This document shows positions 37,024 through 51,819 of a stretch of 64,000 bases of DNA, piece after piece. Made by a program: the position numbers and the translations under genes. Origin of the DNA: Morinoia aosen (Eukaryota > Arthropoda > Malacostraca > Amphipoda > Talitridae); assembly GCA_030386875.1 (NCBI GenBank), contig CM059560.1:46914757-46978756 (forward strand), written 5' to 3'. Numbering within the stretch: position 1 is the first letter of the stretch; each line of letters starts with the position of its first letter. The notes beneath the pieces were generated by a model. It had not been told where the DNA came from. It did no database searches and saw only the letters and a program-made list of their open reading frames with translations.

Positions 37024-38783
37024 TACAGGAGGTATCTCTACAGCGCACAAAGGAGTACAGGGGGTATCTCTAGAACGTACAAAGGAGTACACGAGGTATC
37101 TCTACAGCGTACAAAGGAGAACAGGAGGTATCTCTAGAACGTACAGAGGAGTACAGGAGGTATCTCTAGAACGTACAAAGGAGTACAGGAGGTATCTCTA
37201 AAACGTACAGAGGAGTACAGGAGGTACCTCTACAGCGCACAAAGGAGTACAGGAGGTATCCCTAGAACATACAAATTAGTACACGAGGTATCTCTACAGC
37301 GTACAAAAGAGTACAGGAGGTATCTCTAGAACGTACAGAGGAGTACAGGAGGTACCTCTAGAACGTACAAAGGAGTACAGGAGGTATCTCTAGAACGTAC
37401 AAAGGAGTACAGGAGGTATCTCTAGAACGTACAAAGGAGTACAGGAGGTATCTCTAGAACGTACAAAGGAGTACAGGAGGTATCTCTACAGCGCACAAAG
37501 GGGTACAGGAGGTATCTCTACAGCGCACAAAGAAGTACAGGAGGTATCTCTACTGCGCACAAAGGAGTACACGAGGTATCTCTACAGCGTACAAAGGAGT
37601 ACAGGAGGTATCTCTAGAACGTACAGAGGAGTACAGGAGGTATCTCTAGAACGTACAAAGGAGTACAGGAGGTATCTCTAGAACGTACAGAGGAGTACAG
37701 GAGGTACCTCTACAGCGCACAAAGAAGTACAGGAGGTATCTCTAGAATGTACAGAGGAGTACAGGAGGTATCTCTAGAACGTACAAAGGAGTACACGAGG
37801 TATCTCTACAGAGTACAAAAGAGTACAGGAGGTATCTCTAGAACGTACAGAGGAGTACAGGAGGTATCTCTAGAACGTACAAAGGAGAACAGGAGGTATC
37901 TCTAGAACGTACAGAGGAGTACAGGAGGTACCTCTACAGCGTACAAAGGAGTACAGGAGGTATCTCTACAGCGTACAAATGAGTACAGGAGGTATTTCTA
38001 GAACGATCAAAGGAGTACAGGAGGTATCTTTACAGCGTACAAAGGAGTACAGGAGGTATCTCTACAGCGAACAAAGGAGTCCAGGAGGTATCTCTAGAAC
38101 GTACAAAGGAGTACAGGAGGTATCTCTACAGCGCACAAAGGAGTACATGAGGTATCTCTACAGCGCACAAAGGAGTACAGGAGGTATCTCTACAGCGCAC
38201 AAAGGAGTACACGAGGTATCTCTACAGCGTACAAAGGAGTACAGGAGGTATCTCTAGAACGTACAGAGGAGTACAGGAGGTATCTCTAGAACGTACAAAG
38301 GAGTGCAGGAGGTATCTCTAGAACGTACAGAAGAGTACAGGAGGTACCTCTACAGCGCACAGAGGAGTACAGGAGGTATCTCTAGAACGTACAAAGGAGT
38401 ACACGAGGTATCTCTACAGCGTACAAAGGAGTAAAGGAGGTATCTCTAGAACGTACAGAGGAGTACAGGAGGTATCTCTAGAACGTACAAAGGAGTACAG
38501 GAGGTATCTCTAGAACGTACAGAGGAGTACAGGAGGTACCTCTACAGCGCACAAAGGAGTACAGGAGGTATCTCTAGAACGTTCAAAGGAGTACACGAGG
38601 TTTCTCTACAGCGTACAAAGGAGTACAGGAGGTATCTCTAGAACGTACAGAGGAGTACAGGAGGTATCTCTAGAACGTACAAAGGAGTACACGAGGTATC
38701 TCTACAGCGTACAAAGGAGTACAGGAGGTATCTCTAGAACGTGCAGAGGAGTACAGGAGGTATCTCTAGAACGTACAAAGGAG
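37024..38783. repeat. 1,760-bp duplication, copy 2, grading into unit R copy 3
   Basis: This copy matches copy 1 to about 38783. From about 38370 it also matches unit R copy 2 at an offset of 9,184 bp, so the two repeat structures overlap here for about 400 bp. Confidence 0.85.
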
Positions 38784-41700
38784 AACAGGAGGTGTCTCTA
38801 GAACGTACAAAGGAGTACAGGAGGTACCTCTACAGCGTACTAAGGAGTACAGGAGGTATCTCTACAGCGTACAAATGAGTACAGGAGGTATCTCTAGAAC
38901 GTTCAAAGGAGTACAGGAGGTATCTCTACAGCGTACAAAGAAGTACAGGAGGTTTCTCTACAGCGTACAAAGGAGTACAGGAGGTATCTCTAGAACGTAC
39001 AAAGGAGTTCAGGAGGTATCTCTACAGCGCACAAAGGGGTACAGGAGGTATCTCTACAGCGCACAAAGGAGTACAGGAGGTATCTCTACAGCGCACAAAG
39101 GAGTACACGAGGTATCTCTACAGCGTACAAAGGAGTACAGGAGGTATCTCTAGAACGTACAGAGGAGTACAGGAGGTATCTCTAGAACGTACAAAGGAGT
39201 ACAGGAGGTATCTCTAGAACGTACAGAGGAGTACAGGAGGTACCTCTAAAGCGCACAAAGGAGTACAGGAGGTATCTCTAGAATGTACAGAGGAGTACAG
39301 GAGGTATCTCTAGAACGTACAAAGGAGTACACGAGGTATCTCTACAGAGTACAAAAGAGTACAGGAGGTATCTCTAGAACGTACAGAGGAGTACAGGAGG
39401 TATCTCTAGAACGTACAAAGGAGTACAGGAGGTATCTCTAGAACGTACAGAGGAGTACAGGAGGTACCTCTACAGCGTACAAAGGAGTACAGGAGGCATC
39501 TCTAGAACGTACAAAGGAGTACAGGAGGTATCTCTAGAACGTACAGAGAAGTACAGGAGGAACCTCTACAGCGCAAAAAGAAGTACAGGAGGTATCTCTA
39601 GAACGTACAAAGGAGTACACGTGGTATCTCTACAGCGTACAAAGGAGTACAGGAGGTATCTCTAGAACGTACAGAGGAGTACAGGAGGTATCTTTAGAAC
39701 GTACAAAGGAGTACAGGAGGTATCTCTAGAACGTACAAAGGAGTACAGGAGGTATCTCTAGAACGTACAAAGGAGTACAGGAGGTATCTCTACAGCGCAC
39801 AAAGGAGTACAGGAGGTATCTCTACAGCGCACAAAGGAGTACAGGAGGTATCTCTAGAACGTACAAAGGAGTACACGAGGTATCTTTACAGCGTACAAAG
39901 GAGTACAGGAGGTATCTCTAGAACGTACAGAGGAGTACAGGAGGTATCTCTAGAACGTACAAAGGAGTACAGGAGGTATCTCTAGAACGTACAGAGGAGT
40001 ACAGGAGGTACCTCCACAGCGCACAAAGGAGTACAGGAGGAATCTCTAGAACGTACAAAGGAGTACACGAGGTATCTCTACAGCGTACAAAGGAGTACAG
40101 GAGGTATCTCTAGAACTTACAGAGGAGTACAGAAGGTATCTCTAGAACGTAAAAAGGAGTACAGGAGGTATCTCTAGAACGTACAAAGGAGTACAGGAGG
40201 TATCTCTAGAACGTACAAAGGAGTACAGGAGGTATCTCTAGAACGTACAAAGGAGTACAGGAGGTATCTCTACAGCGCACAAAGGAGTAGAGGATGTATC
40301 TCTACAGCGCACAAAGGAGTACAGGAGGTATCTCTAGAACGTACAAAGGAGTACACGAGGTATCTCTACAGCGTACAAAGGAGTACAGGAATTATCTCTA
40401 GAACGTACAGAGGAGTACAGGAGGTATCTCTACAGCGTACAAATGAGTACAGGAGTTATCTCTAGAACGTACAAAGGAGTACACGAGGTATCTCTACGGC
40501 GTACAAAGGAGTACAGGAGGTATCTCTAGAACGTACAGAGGAGTACAGGAGGTATCTCTAGAACGTACAAAGGAGTACAGGAGGTATCTCTAGAACGTAC
40601 AGAGGAGTACAGGAGGAACCTCTACAGCGCAAAAAGGAGTACAGGAGGTATCTCTAGAACGTACAAAGGAGAACAGGAGGTGTCTCTAGAACGTACAAAG
40701 GAGTACAGGAGGTACCTCTACAGCGTACTAAGGAGTACAGGAGGTATCTCTACAGGGTACAAATGAGTACAGGAGGTATCTCTAGAACGTTCAAAGGAGT
40801 ACAGGAGGTATCTCTACAGCGTACAAAGGAGTACAGGAGGTTTCTCTACAGCGTACAAAGGAGTACAGGAGGTATCTCTAGAACGTACAAAGGAGTACAG
40901 GAGGTATCTCTACAGCGCACAAAGGGGTACAGGAGGTATCTCTACAGCGCACAAAGGAGTACAGGAGGTATCTCTACAGCGCACAAAGGAGTACACGAGG
41001 TATCTCTACAGCGTACAAAGGAGTACAGGAGGTATCTCTAGAACGTACAGAGGAGTACAGGAGGTATCTCTAGAACGTACAAAGGAGTACAGGAGGTATC
41101 TCTAGAACGTACAGAGGAGTACAGGAGGTACCTCTACAGCGCACAAAGGAGTACAGGAGGTATCTCTAGAATGTACAGAGGAGTACAGGAGGTATCTCTA
41201 GAACGTACAAAGGAGTACACGAGGTATCTCTACAGAGTACAAAAGAGTACAGGAGGTATCTCTAGAACGTACAGAGGAGTACAGGAGGTATCTCTGGAAC
41301 GTACAAAGGAGTACAGGAGGTATCTCTAGAACGTACAGAGGAGTACAGGAGGTACCTCTACAGCGTACAAAGGAGTACAGGAGGTATCTCTACAGCGTAC
41401 AAATGAGTACAGGAGGTATTTCTAGAGTGTTCAAAGGAGTACAGGAGGTATCTTTACAGCGTACAAAGGAGTACAGGAGGTATCTCTACAGCGAACAAAG
41501 GAGTCCAGGAGGTATCTCTAGAACGTACAAAGAAGTAAAGGAGGTATCTCTACAGCGCACAAAGGAGTACATGAGGTATCTCTACAGCGCACAAAGGAGT
41601 ACAGGAGGTATCTCTAGAACGTACAGAGGAGTACAGGAGGTATCTCTAGAACGTACAAAGGAGTACAGGAGGTATCTCTAGAACGTACAGAAGAGTACAG

Positions 41701-44700
41701 GAGGTACCTCTACAGCGCACAAAGGAGTACAGGAGGTATCTCTAGAACGTACAAAGGAGTACACGAGGTATCTCTACAGCGTACAAAGGAGTACAGGAGG
41801 TACCTCTAGAACGTACAGAGGAGTACAGGAGGTATCTCTAGAACGTACAAAGGAGTACACGAGGTATCTCTACAGCGTACAAAGGAGTACAGGAGGTTTC
41901 TCTAGAACGTACAGAGGAGTACAGGAGGTATCTCTACAGCGTACAAAGGAATACAGAATGTATCTCTAGAACGTACAAAGGAGTACAGGAGGTATCTCTA
42001 CAGCGTTCAAAGGAGTACAGGAGGTATCTCTACAGCGTACAAAGGAGTACAGGAGGTATCTCTAGAACATACAAAGGAGTAGAGGAGGTATCTCTACAGC
42101 GCACAAAGGAGTACAGGAGGTATTTCTACAGCGTACAAAGGAGTACAGGAGGTATCTCTACAGCGTACAAAGGAGTTCAGGAGGTATCTCTAGAACGTAC
42201 AAAGGAGTACAGGAGGTATCTCTACAGCGCACAAAGGAGTACAGGAAGTATATCTACAGCACACAAAGGAGTACACGAGGTATCTCTACAGCGTACAAAG
42301 GAGTACAGGAGGTATCTCTAGAACGTACAGAGGAGTACAGGAGGTATCTCTAGAACGTACAAAGGAGTACAGGAGGTATCTCTAGAACGTACAGAGGAGT
42401 ACAGGAGGTACCTCAAAAGCGCACAAAGGAGTACAGGAGGTATCTCTAGAACGTACAAAGGAGTACAGGAGGTATCTCTACAGCGTTCAAAGGTGTACAG
42501 GAGGTATCTCTACAGCGTACAAAGGAGTACAGGAGGTATCTCTAGAACATACAAAGGAGTAGAGGAGGTATCTCTACAGCGCACAAAGGAGTACAGGAGG
42601 TATTTCTACAGCGTACAAAGGAGTACAGGAGGTATCTCTACAGCGTACAAAGGAGTTCAGGAGGTATCTCTAGAACGTACAAAGGAGTACAGGAGGTATC
42701 TCTACAGCGCACAAAGGAGTACAGGAAGTATCTCTACAGCACACAAAGGAGTACATGAGGTATCTCTACAGCGTACAAAGGAGTACAGAAGGTATCTCTA
42801 GAACGTACAGAGGAGTACAGGAGGTATCTCTAGAACGTACAAAGGAGTACAGGAGGTATCTCTAGAACGTACAGAGGAGTACAGGAGGTACCTCAACAGC
42901 GCACAAAGGAGTACAGGAGGTATCTCTAGAACGTACAAAGGAGTACACGAGGTATCTCTACAGCGTAAAAAGGAGTACAGGAGGTATCTCTAGAACGTAC
43001 AGAGGAGTACAGGAGGTATCTCTAGAACGTACAAAGGAGTACACGAGGTATCTCTACAGCGTACAAAGGAGTACAGGAGGTATCTCTGGAACGTACAAAG
43101 GAGAACAGGAGGTATCTCTAGAACGTACAAAGGAGTACAGGAGGTATCTCCAGAACGTACAAAGGAGTACAGGAGGTATCTCTACAGCGCACAAAGGAGT
43201 ACAGGAGTTATCTCTACAGCACACAAAGGAGTACAGGAGGTATCTCTAGAACGTACAAAGGAGTACACGAGGTATCTTTACAGCGTACAAAGGAGTACAG
43301 GAGGTATCTCTAGAACGTACAGAGAAGTACAGGAGGTATCTCTAGAACGTACAAAGGAGTACAGGAGGTATCTCTAGAACGTACAGAGGAGTACAGGAGG
43401 TACCTCTACAGCGCCCAAAGGAGTACAGGAGGTATCTCTAGAACGTACAAAGGAGTACACGAGGTATCTCTACAGCGTACAAAGGAGTACAGGAGGTATC
43501 TCTAGAACGTACAGAGGAGTACAGGAGGTATCTCTAGAACGTACAAAGGAGTTCACGAGGTATCTCTACAGCGTACAAAGGAGTATAGGAGGTATCTCTA
43601 GAACGTACAGAGGAGTACAGGAGGTATCTCTACCGCGCACAAAGGAGTACAAGAGGTATCTCTACAGCGCACAAAGGAGTATAGGAGGTATCTCTAGAAC
43701 GTACGAAGGAGTACAGGAGGTATCTCTACAGCGTACAAAGGAGTACAGGAGGTATCTCTAGAACGTACAGAGGAGAACAGGAGGTATCTCTAGAACGTAC
43801 AAAGGAGTACAGGAGGTATCTCTAGAACGTACAAAGGAGTACAGGAGGTATCTCTAGAACGTACAAAGAAGTACACGAGGTATCTCTAGAACGTACAAAG
43901 GAGTACAGGAGGTATCTCTACAGCGCACAAAGGAGTAGAGGAGGTATCTCTACAGCGCACAAAGGAGTACAGGAGGTATCTCTAGAACGTACAAAGAAGT
44001 ACACGAGGTATCTCTACAGCGTACGAAGGAGTACAGGAGGTATCTCTAGAACGTACAGAGGAGTACAGGAGGTATCTCTAGAACGTACAAAGGAGTACAG
44101 GAGGTATCTCTAGAACGTACAGAGGAGTACAGGAGGTACCTCTACAGCGCACAAAGAAGTACAGGAGATATCTCTAGAACGTACAAAGGAGTACACGAGG
44201 TATCTCTACAGCGTACAAAGGAGTACAGGAGGTATCTCTAGAACGTACAGAGGAGTACAGGAGGTATCTCTAGAACGTACAAAGGAGTACACGAGGTATC
44301 TCTACAGCGTACAAAGGAGTACAGGAGGTATCTCTAGAACGTACAGAGGAGTACAGGAGTTATCTCTACAGCGCACAAAGGAGTACAGGAGGTATCTCTA
44401 CAGCGCACAAAGGAGTACAGGGGGTATCTCTAGAACGTACAAAGGAGTACACGAGGTATCTCTACAGCGTACAAAGGAGAACAGGAGGTATCTCTAGAAC
44501 GTACAGAGGAGTACAGGAGGTATCTCTAGAACGTACAAAGGAGTACAGGAGGTATCTCTAAAACGTACAGAGGAGTACAGGAGGTACCTCTACAGCGCAC
44601 AAAGGAGTACAGGAGGTATCCCTAGAACATACAAATTAGTACACGAGGTATCTCTACAGCGTACAAAAGAGTACAGGAGGTATCTCTAGAACGTACAGAG

Positions 44701-45785
44701 GTACAGAGGTACCTCTAGAACGTACAAAGGAGTACAGGAGGTATCTCTAGAACGTACAAAGGAGTACAGGAGGTATCTCTAGAACGTACAAAGGAGTACA
44801 GGAGGTATCTCTAGAACGTACAAAGGAGTACAGGAGGTATCTCTACAGCGCACAAAGGGGTACAGGAGGTATCTCTACAGCGCACAAAGAAGTACAGGAG
44901 GTATCTCTACTGCGCACAAAGGAGTACACGAGGTATCTCTACAGCGTACAAAGGAGTACAGGAGGTATCTCTAGAACGTACAGAGGAGTACAGGAGGTAT
45001 CTCTAGAACGTACAAAGGAGTACAGGAGGTATCTCTAGAACGTACAGAGGAGTACAGGAGGTACCTCTACAGCGCACAAAGAAGTACAGGAGGTATCTCT
45101 AGAATGTACAGAGGAGTACAGGAGGTATCTCTAGAACGTACAAAGGAGTACACGAGGTATCTCTACAGAGTACAAAAGAGTACAGGAGGTATCTCTAGAA
45201 CGTACAGAGGAGTACAGGAGGTATCTCTAGAACGTACAAAGGAGAACAGGAGGTATCTCTAGAACGTACAGAGGAGTACAGGAGGTACCTCTACAGCGTA
45301 CAAAGGAGTACAGGAGATATCTCTACAGCGTACAAATGAGTACAGGAGGTATTTCTAGAACGATCAAAGGAGTACAGGAGGTATCTTTACAGCGTACAAA
45401 GGAGTACAGGAGGTATCTCTACAGCGAACAAAGGAGTCCAGGAGGTATCTCTAGAACGTACAAAGGAGTACAGGAGGTATCTCTACAGCGCACAAAGGAG
45501 TACATGAGGTATCTCTACAGCGCACAAAGGAGTACAGGAGGTATCTCTACAGCGCACAAAGGAGTACACGAGGTATCTCTACAGCGTACAAAGGAGTACA
45601 GGAGGTATCTCTAGAACGTACAGAGGAGTACAGGAGGTATCTCTAGAACGTACAAAGGAGTGCAGGAGGTATCTCTAGAACGTACAGAAGAGTACAGGAG
45701 GTACCTCTACAGCGCACAGAGGAGTACAGGAGGTATCTCTAGAACGTACAAAGGAGTACACGAGGTATCTCTACAGCGTACAAAG
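38370..45785. repeat. Block copy of 29.19-36.67 kb (unit R copy 3 plus flank)
   Basis: The offset to the earlier copy is 9,184 bp (287 monomers) up to about 41.6 kb. It drops to 9,120 bp after a loss of two monomers near 41.6 kb, then to 9,117 bp after 3 bp is lost near 44700 (AGAGGTACAGAGGTACC). The block therefore carries one copy of the 6,048-bp unit and continues through one copy of the 1,760-bp unit. It shows that amplification acted on segments spanning several repeat levels. Confidence 0.85.
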
Positions 45786-48700
45786 GAGTACAGGAGGTAT
45801 CTCTAGAACGTACAGAGGAGTACAGGAGGTATCTCTAGAACGTACAAAGGAGTACACGAGGTATCTCTACAGCGTACAAAGGAGTACAGGAGGTATCTCT
45901 AGAACGTACAGAGGAGTACAGGAGGTATCTCTACAGCGTACAAATGAATACAGAAGGTATCTCTAGAACGTACAAAGGAGTACAGGAGGTCTCTACACCG
46001 TTCAAAGGAGTACAGGAGGTATCTCTACAGCGTACAAAGGAGTACAGGAGGTATCTCTAGAACGTAAAAAGGAGTAGAGGAGGTATTTCTACAGTGCACA
46101 AAGGAGTACAGGAGGTATTTCTACAGCGTACAAAGGAGTACAGGAGGTATCTCTACAGCGTACAATGGAGTTCAGGAGGTATCTCTAGAACGTACAAAGG
46201 AGTACAGGAGGTATCTCTACAGCGCACAAAGGAGTACAGGAAGTATCTCTACAGCACACAAAGGAGTACACGAGGTATCTCTACAGCGTACAAAGGAGTA
46301 CAGGAGGTATCTCTAGAACGTACAGAGGAGTACAGGAGGTATCTCTAGAACGTACAAAGGAGTACAGGAGGTATCTCTAGAACGTACAGAGGAGTACAGG
46401 AGGTACCTCTACAGCGCACAAAGGAGTACAGGAGGTATCTCTAGAACGTACAAAGGAGTACACGAGGTATCTCTACAGCGTACAAAGGAGTACAGGAGGT
46501 ATCTCTAGAACGTACAGAGGAGTACAGGAGGTATCTCTAGAACGTACAAAGGAGTACACGAGGTATCTATACAGCGTACAAAGGAGTACAGGAGGTATCT
46601 CTGGAACGTACAAAGGAGTACAGGAGGTATCTCTAGAACGTACAAAGGAGTACAGGAGGTATCTCTAGAACGTACAAACGAGTACAGGAGGTCTCTCTAC
46701 AGCGCACAAAGGAGTACAGGAGGTATCTCTACAGCACACAAAGGAGTACAGGAGGTATCTCTAGAACGTACAAAGGAGTACACGAGGTATCTTAACAGCG
46801 TACAAAGGAGTACAGGAGGTATCGCTAGAACGTACAGAGGAGTACAGGAGGTATCTCTAGAACGTACAAAGGAGTACAGGAGGTATCTCTAGAACGTACA
46901 GAGGAGTACAGGAGGTACCTCTACAGCGCACAAAGGAGTACAGGAGGTATCTCTAGAATGTACAAAGGAGTACACGAGGTATCTCTACAGCGTACAAAGG
47001 AGTACAGGAGGTATCTCTAGAACGTACAGAGGAGTACAGGAGGTATCTCTAGAACGTACAAAGGAGTTCACGAGGTATCTCTACAGCGTACAAAGGAGTA
47101 CAGGAGGTATGTCTAGAACGTACAGAGGAGTACAGGAGGTATCTCTACAGCGCACAAAGGAGTATAGGAGGTATCTCTAGAACGTACGAAGGTGTACACG
47201 AGGTATCTCTACAGCGTACAAAGGAGTACAGGAGGTATCTCTAGAACCTACAGAGGAGTACAGGAGGTATCTCTAGAACGTACAAAGGAGTACAGGAGGT
47301 ATCTCTAGAACGTACAAAGGAGTACAGGAGGTATCTCTAGAACGTACAAAGGAGTACATGAGGTATCTCTAGAACGTACAAAGAAGTACAGGAGGTATCT
47401 CTACAGCGCACAAAGGAGTAGAGGAGGTATCTCTACAGCGCACAAAGGAGTACAGGAGGTATCTCTAGAACGTACAAAGAAGTACACGAGGTATCTCTAC
47501 AGCGTACGAAGGAGTACAGGAGGTATCTCTAGAACGTACAGAGGAGTACAGGAGGTATCTCTAGAACGTACAAAGGAGTACAGGAGGTATCTCTAAAACG
47601 TACAGAGGAGTACAGGAGGTACCTCTACAGCGCACAAAGAAGTACAGGAGATATCTCTAGAACGTACAAAGGAGTACACGAGGTATCTCTACAGCGTACA
47701 AAGGAGTACAGGAGGTATCTCTAGAACGTACAGAGGAGTACAGGAGGTATCTCTAGAACGTACAAAGGAGTACACGAGGTATCTCTACAGCGTACAAAGG
47801 AGTACAGGAGGTATCTCTAGAACGTACAGAGGAGTACAGGAGTTATCTCTACAGCGCACAAAGGAGTACAGGAGGTATCTCTACAGCGCACAAAGGAGTA
47901 CAGGGGGTATCTCTAGAACGTACAAAGGAGTACACGAGGTATCTCTACAGCGTACAAAGGAGAACAGGAGGTATCTCTAGAACGTACAGAGGAGTACAGG
48001 AGGTATCTCTAGAACGTACAAAGGAGTACAGGAGGTATCTCTAAAACGTACAGAGGAGTAAAGGAGGTACCTCTACAGCGCACAAAGGAGTACAGGAGGT
48101 ATCCCTAGAACATACAAATTAGTACACGAGGTATCTCTACAGCGTACAAAGGAGTACAGGAGGTATCTCTAGAACGTACAGAGGAGTACAGGAGGTACCT
48201 CTAGAACGTACAAAGGAGTACAGGAGGTATCTCTAGAACGTACAAAGGAGTACAGGAGGTATCTCTAGAACGTACAAAGGAGTATAGGAGGTATCTCTAG
48301 AACGTACAAAGGAGTACAGGAGGTATCTCTACAGCGTACAAAGGAGTACAGGAGGTATCTCTAGAACGTACAAAGGAGTACACGAGGTATCTCTACAGCG
48401 TACAAAGGAGTACAGGAGGTATCTCTAGAACGTACAAAGGAGTACACGAGGTATCTCTACAGCGTACAAAGGAGTACAGGAGGTATCTCTAGAACGTACA
48501 AAGGAGTACACGAGGTATCTCTTCAGCGTTCAAAGGAGTACAGGAGGTATCTCTAGAACGTACAGAGGAGTACAGGAGGTACCTCTACAGCGCACGAAGG
48601 AGTACAGGAGGTAACTCTAGAACGTACAAAGGAGTACACGAGGTATCTCTACAGCGTACAAAGGAGTACAGGAGGTATCTCTAGAACGTACAATCGAGTA
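45786..48700. repeat. Satellite, diverged relatives of unit R and the 1,760-bp unit
   Basis: Markers of unit R (for example the GTAGAGG and TACAGCACAC series near 46.0-46.3 kb) and of the 1,760-bp unit (ACAAATTAGTACACG near 48115) recur here with more substitutions and small indels. I read this as an older copy of the same region. No gene is seen. Confidence 0.65.
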
Positions 48701-50444
48701 CAGGAGGTATATATCTCTAGAACGTACAGAGGAGTACAGGAGGTACCTCTACAGCGCACAAAGGAGTACAGGAGGTATCTCTAGAACGTACAAAGGAGTA
48801 CACGAGGTATCTCTACAGCGTACAAATGAGTACAGGATGTATCTCTAGAACGTACAAAGGAGTACAGGAGGTATCTCTAGAACGTACAGAGGAGTACAGG
48901 AGGTATCTCTAGAACGTACAAAGGAGTATAGGAGGTATCTCTAGAACGTACAAAGGAGTACAGGAGGTATCTCTTGAACGTAGAAAGGAGTACAGGAGGT
49001 ATCTCTAGAACGTACAAAGGAGTACAGGAGGTATCTCTACAGCGCACAAAGGAGTACAGGAGGTATCTCTACAGCGCACAAAGGAGTACAGGAGGTATTT
49101 CTAGAACGTACAAAGGAGTACACGAGGTATCTCTACAGCATACAAAGGAGTACAGGAGGTATCTCTACAGCGTACAAAGGAGTACGGGAGGTATCTCTAG
49201 AACGTACAAAGGAGTAGAGGAGGTATCTCTAGAACGTACAGAGGAGTACAGGAGGTATCTCTACAGCGTACAAAGGAGTAATGGAGGTATCTCTACAGCG
49301 TACAAAGGAGTACAGGAGGTATCTCTAGAACGTACAAAGGAGTACACGAGGTAACTCTACAGCGTACAAAGGAGTACAGGAGGTATCTCTAGAACGTACA
49401 GAGGAGTACAGGAGGTACCTCTAGAACGTACAAAGGAGTACAGGAGGTATCTCTAGAACGTACAAAGGAGTACAGGAGGTATCTCTAGAACGTACAAAGG
49501 AGTATAGGAGGTATCTCTAGAACGTCCAAAGGAGTACAGGAGGTATCTCTACAGCGCACAAAGGAGTACAGGAGGTTTTTCTACAGCGCACAAAGGAGTA
49601 CAGGAGGTATCTCTAGAACGTACAAAGGAGTACACGAGGTATCTCTACAGCGTACAAAGGAGTACAGGAGGTATCTCTAGAACGTACAAAGGAGTACACG
49701 AGGTATCTCTACAGCGTACAAAGGAGTACAGAAGGTATCTCTAGAACGTACAAAGGAGTACACGAGGTATCTCTTCAGCGTACAAAGGAGTACAGGAGGT
49801 ATTTCTAGAACGTACAGAGGAGTACAGGAGGTACCTCTACAGCGCACAAAGGAGTACAGGAGGTATCTCTAGAACGTACAAAGGTGTACACGAGGTATCT
49901 CTACAGCGTACAAAGGAGTACAGGAGGTATCTCTAGAACGTACAATGGAGTACAGGAGGTATATATCTCTAGAACGTACAGAGGAGTACAGGAGGTACCT
50001 CTACAGCGCACAAAGGAGTACAGGAGGTATCTCTAGAACGTACAAAGGAGTACACGAGGTATCTCTACAGCGTACAAAGGAGTACAGGAGGTATCTCTAG
50101 AACGTACAAAGGAGTACAGGAGGTATCTCTAGAACGTACAGAGGAGTACAGGAGGTATCTCTAGAACGTACAAAGGATTAGAGGAGGTACCTCTAGAACG
50201 TACAAAGGAGTACAGGAGGTATCTCTAGAACGTAGAAAGGAGTACAGGAGGTATCTCTAGAACGTACAAAGGAGTACAGGAGGTATCTCTACAGCGCACA
50301 AAGGAGTACAGGAGGTATCTCTACAGCGCACAAAGGAGTACAGGAGGTATCTCTAGAACGTACAAAGGAGTTCAGGAGGTATCTCTAGAACGTGCAAAGG
50401 AGTACGGGAGGTATCTCTACAGCGTGCAAAGGAGTACAGGAGGT
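48701..50444. repeat. Satellite block with 4-bp gains, related to 53.1-54.6 kb
   Basis: The 4-bp gain GTATATATCTC near 48713 and 49964, the GGTTTTTCTAC variant at 49574 and the CTTGAACGTAGAAAGG variant at 48973 recur about 4.36-4.45 kb downstream. Offsets are not multiples of 32 because of the indels. Confidence 0.7.
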
Positions 50445-51620
50445 ATCTCTAGAACGTACAAAGGAGTACGGGAGGTATCTCTAGAACGTACAAAGGAGTA
50501 GAGGAGGTATCTCTAGAACGTACAGAGGAGTACAGGAGGTATCTCTACAGCGTACAAAGGAGTACAGGAGGTATCTCTACAGCGTACAAAGGAGTACAGG
50601 AGGTATCTCTAGAACGTACAAAGGAGTTCAGGAGGTATCTCTAGAACGTGCAAAGGAGTACGGGAGGTATCTCTACAGCGTGCAAAGGAGTACAGGAGGT
50701 ATCTCTAGAACGTACAAAGGAGTACACGAGGTATCTCTACAGCGTACAAAGGAGTACAGGAGGTATCTCAAGAACGTACAAAGGAGTACAGGAGGTATCT
50801 CTAGAACGTACAAAGGAGTACAGGAGGTATCTCTACAGCGTACAAAGGAGTACAGGAGGTATCTCTAGAACGTACGAAGGAGTACTAGAGGTATCTCTAG
50901 AACGACAAAGGAGTACAGGAGGTATCTCTACAGCGTACAAAGGAGTACAGGAGGTATCTCTAGAACGAACAAAGGAGAACAGGAGGTACCTCTACAGCGT
51001 ACAAAGGAGTACAGGAGGTATTTCTACAGCGTACAAAGGAGTACAGAAGGTATCTCTAGAACGTACAAAGGAGTACAGGAGGTATCTCTAGAACGTACAA
51101 AGGAGTACAGGAGGTATCTCTAGAACGTACAAAGGAGTAAAGGAGGTATCTCTAGAACGTACAAAGGAGTACAGGAGGTATCTCTAGAACGTACAAAAGA
51201 GTACAGGAGGTATCTCTAGAACGTGCAAAGGAGTACAGAAGGTATCTCAACAGCATACAAAAGAGTACAGGAGGTATCTCTAGAACGTACAAAGGAGCAC
51301 AGGAGCTATCTCAACAGCGTACAAAGGAGTACAGGAGGTATCTCTACAGCGCACGAAGGAGTACAGGAGGTATCTCTAGAACGTACAATAGAGTACAGGA
51401 GGTATCTCTAGAACGTTCACAGGTGTAGAGGAAGTATCTCAACAGCGTACAAATTAGTAGAGAAAGTATCTCTAAAACGTACAAAGGAGTACAGGAGGTA
51501 TCTCTACAGCGTACAAAGGAGTACAGAAAGTATCTCTAGAACGCACAAAGGAGTACAGGAGGTATCTCTAGAACGAACAAAGGAGTACAGGAGGAATCTC
51601 TACAGCGTACAAAGGAGTAC
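50445..51620. repeat. 1,375-bp periodic block, copy 1
   Basis: Markers GTGCAAAGGAGTACGGG, GTACTAGAGG with the 1-bp-short GAACGACAAAGG, and CAGGTGTAGAGGAAG recur 1,375 bp later. 1,375 is 43 x 32 minus 1, matching the single-base loss inside the block. Confidence 0.82.
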
Positions 51621-51819
51621 AGGAGGTATCTCTAGAACGTAGAAAGGAGTACAGGAGGTATCTCTAGAACGTACAAAGGAGTACAGGAGGTATCTCTACA
51701 GCGCACAAAGGAGTACAGGAGGTATCTCTACAGCGCACAAAGGAGTACAGGAGGTATCTCTAGAACGTACAAAGGAGTACACGAGGTATCTCTACAGCGT
51801 ACAAAGGAGTACAGGAGGT
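51621..51819. repeat. Satellite joining the two 1,375-bp blocks
   Basis: Ordinary monomers that match 50.21-50.40 kb at an offset of about 1,407 bp (one monomer more than the block offset). Confidence 0.55.
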
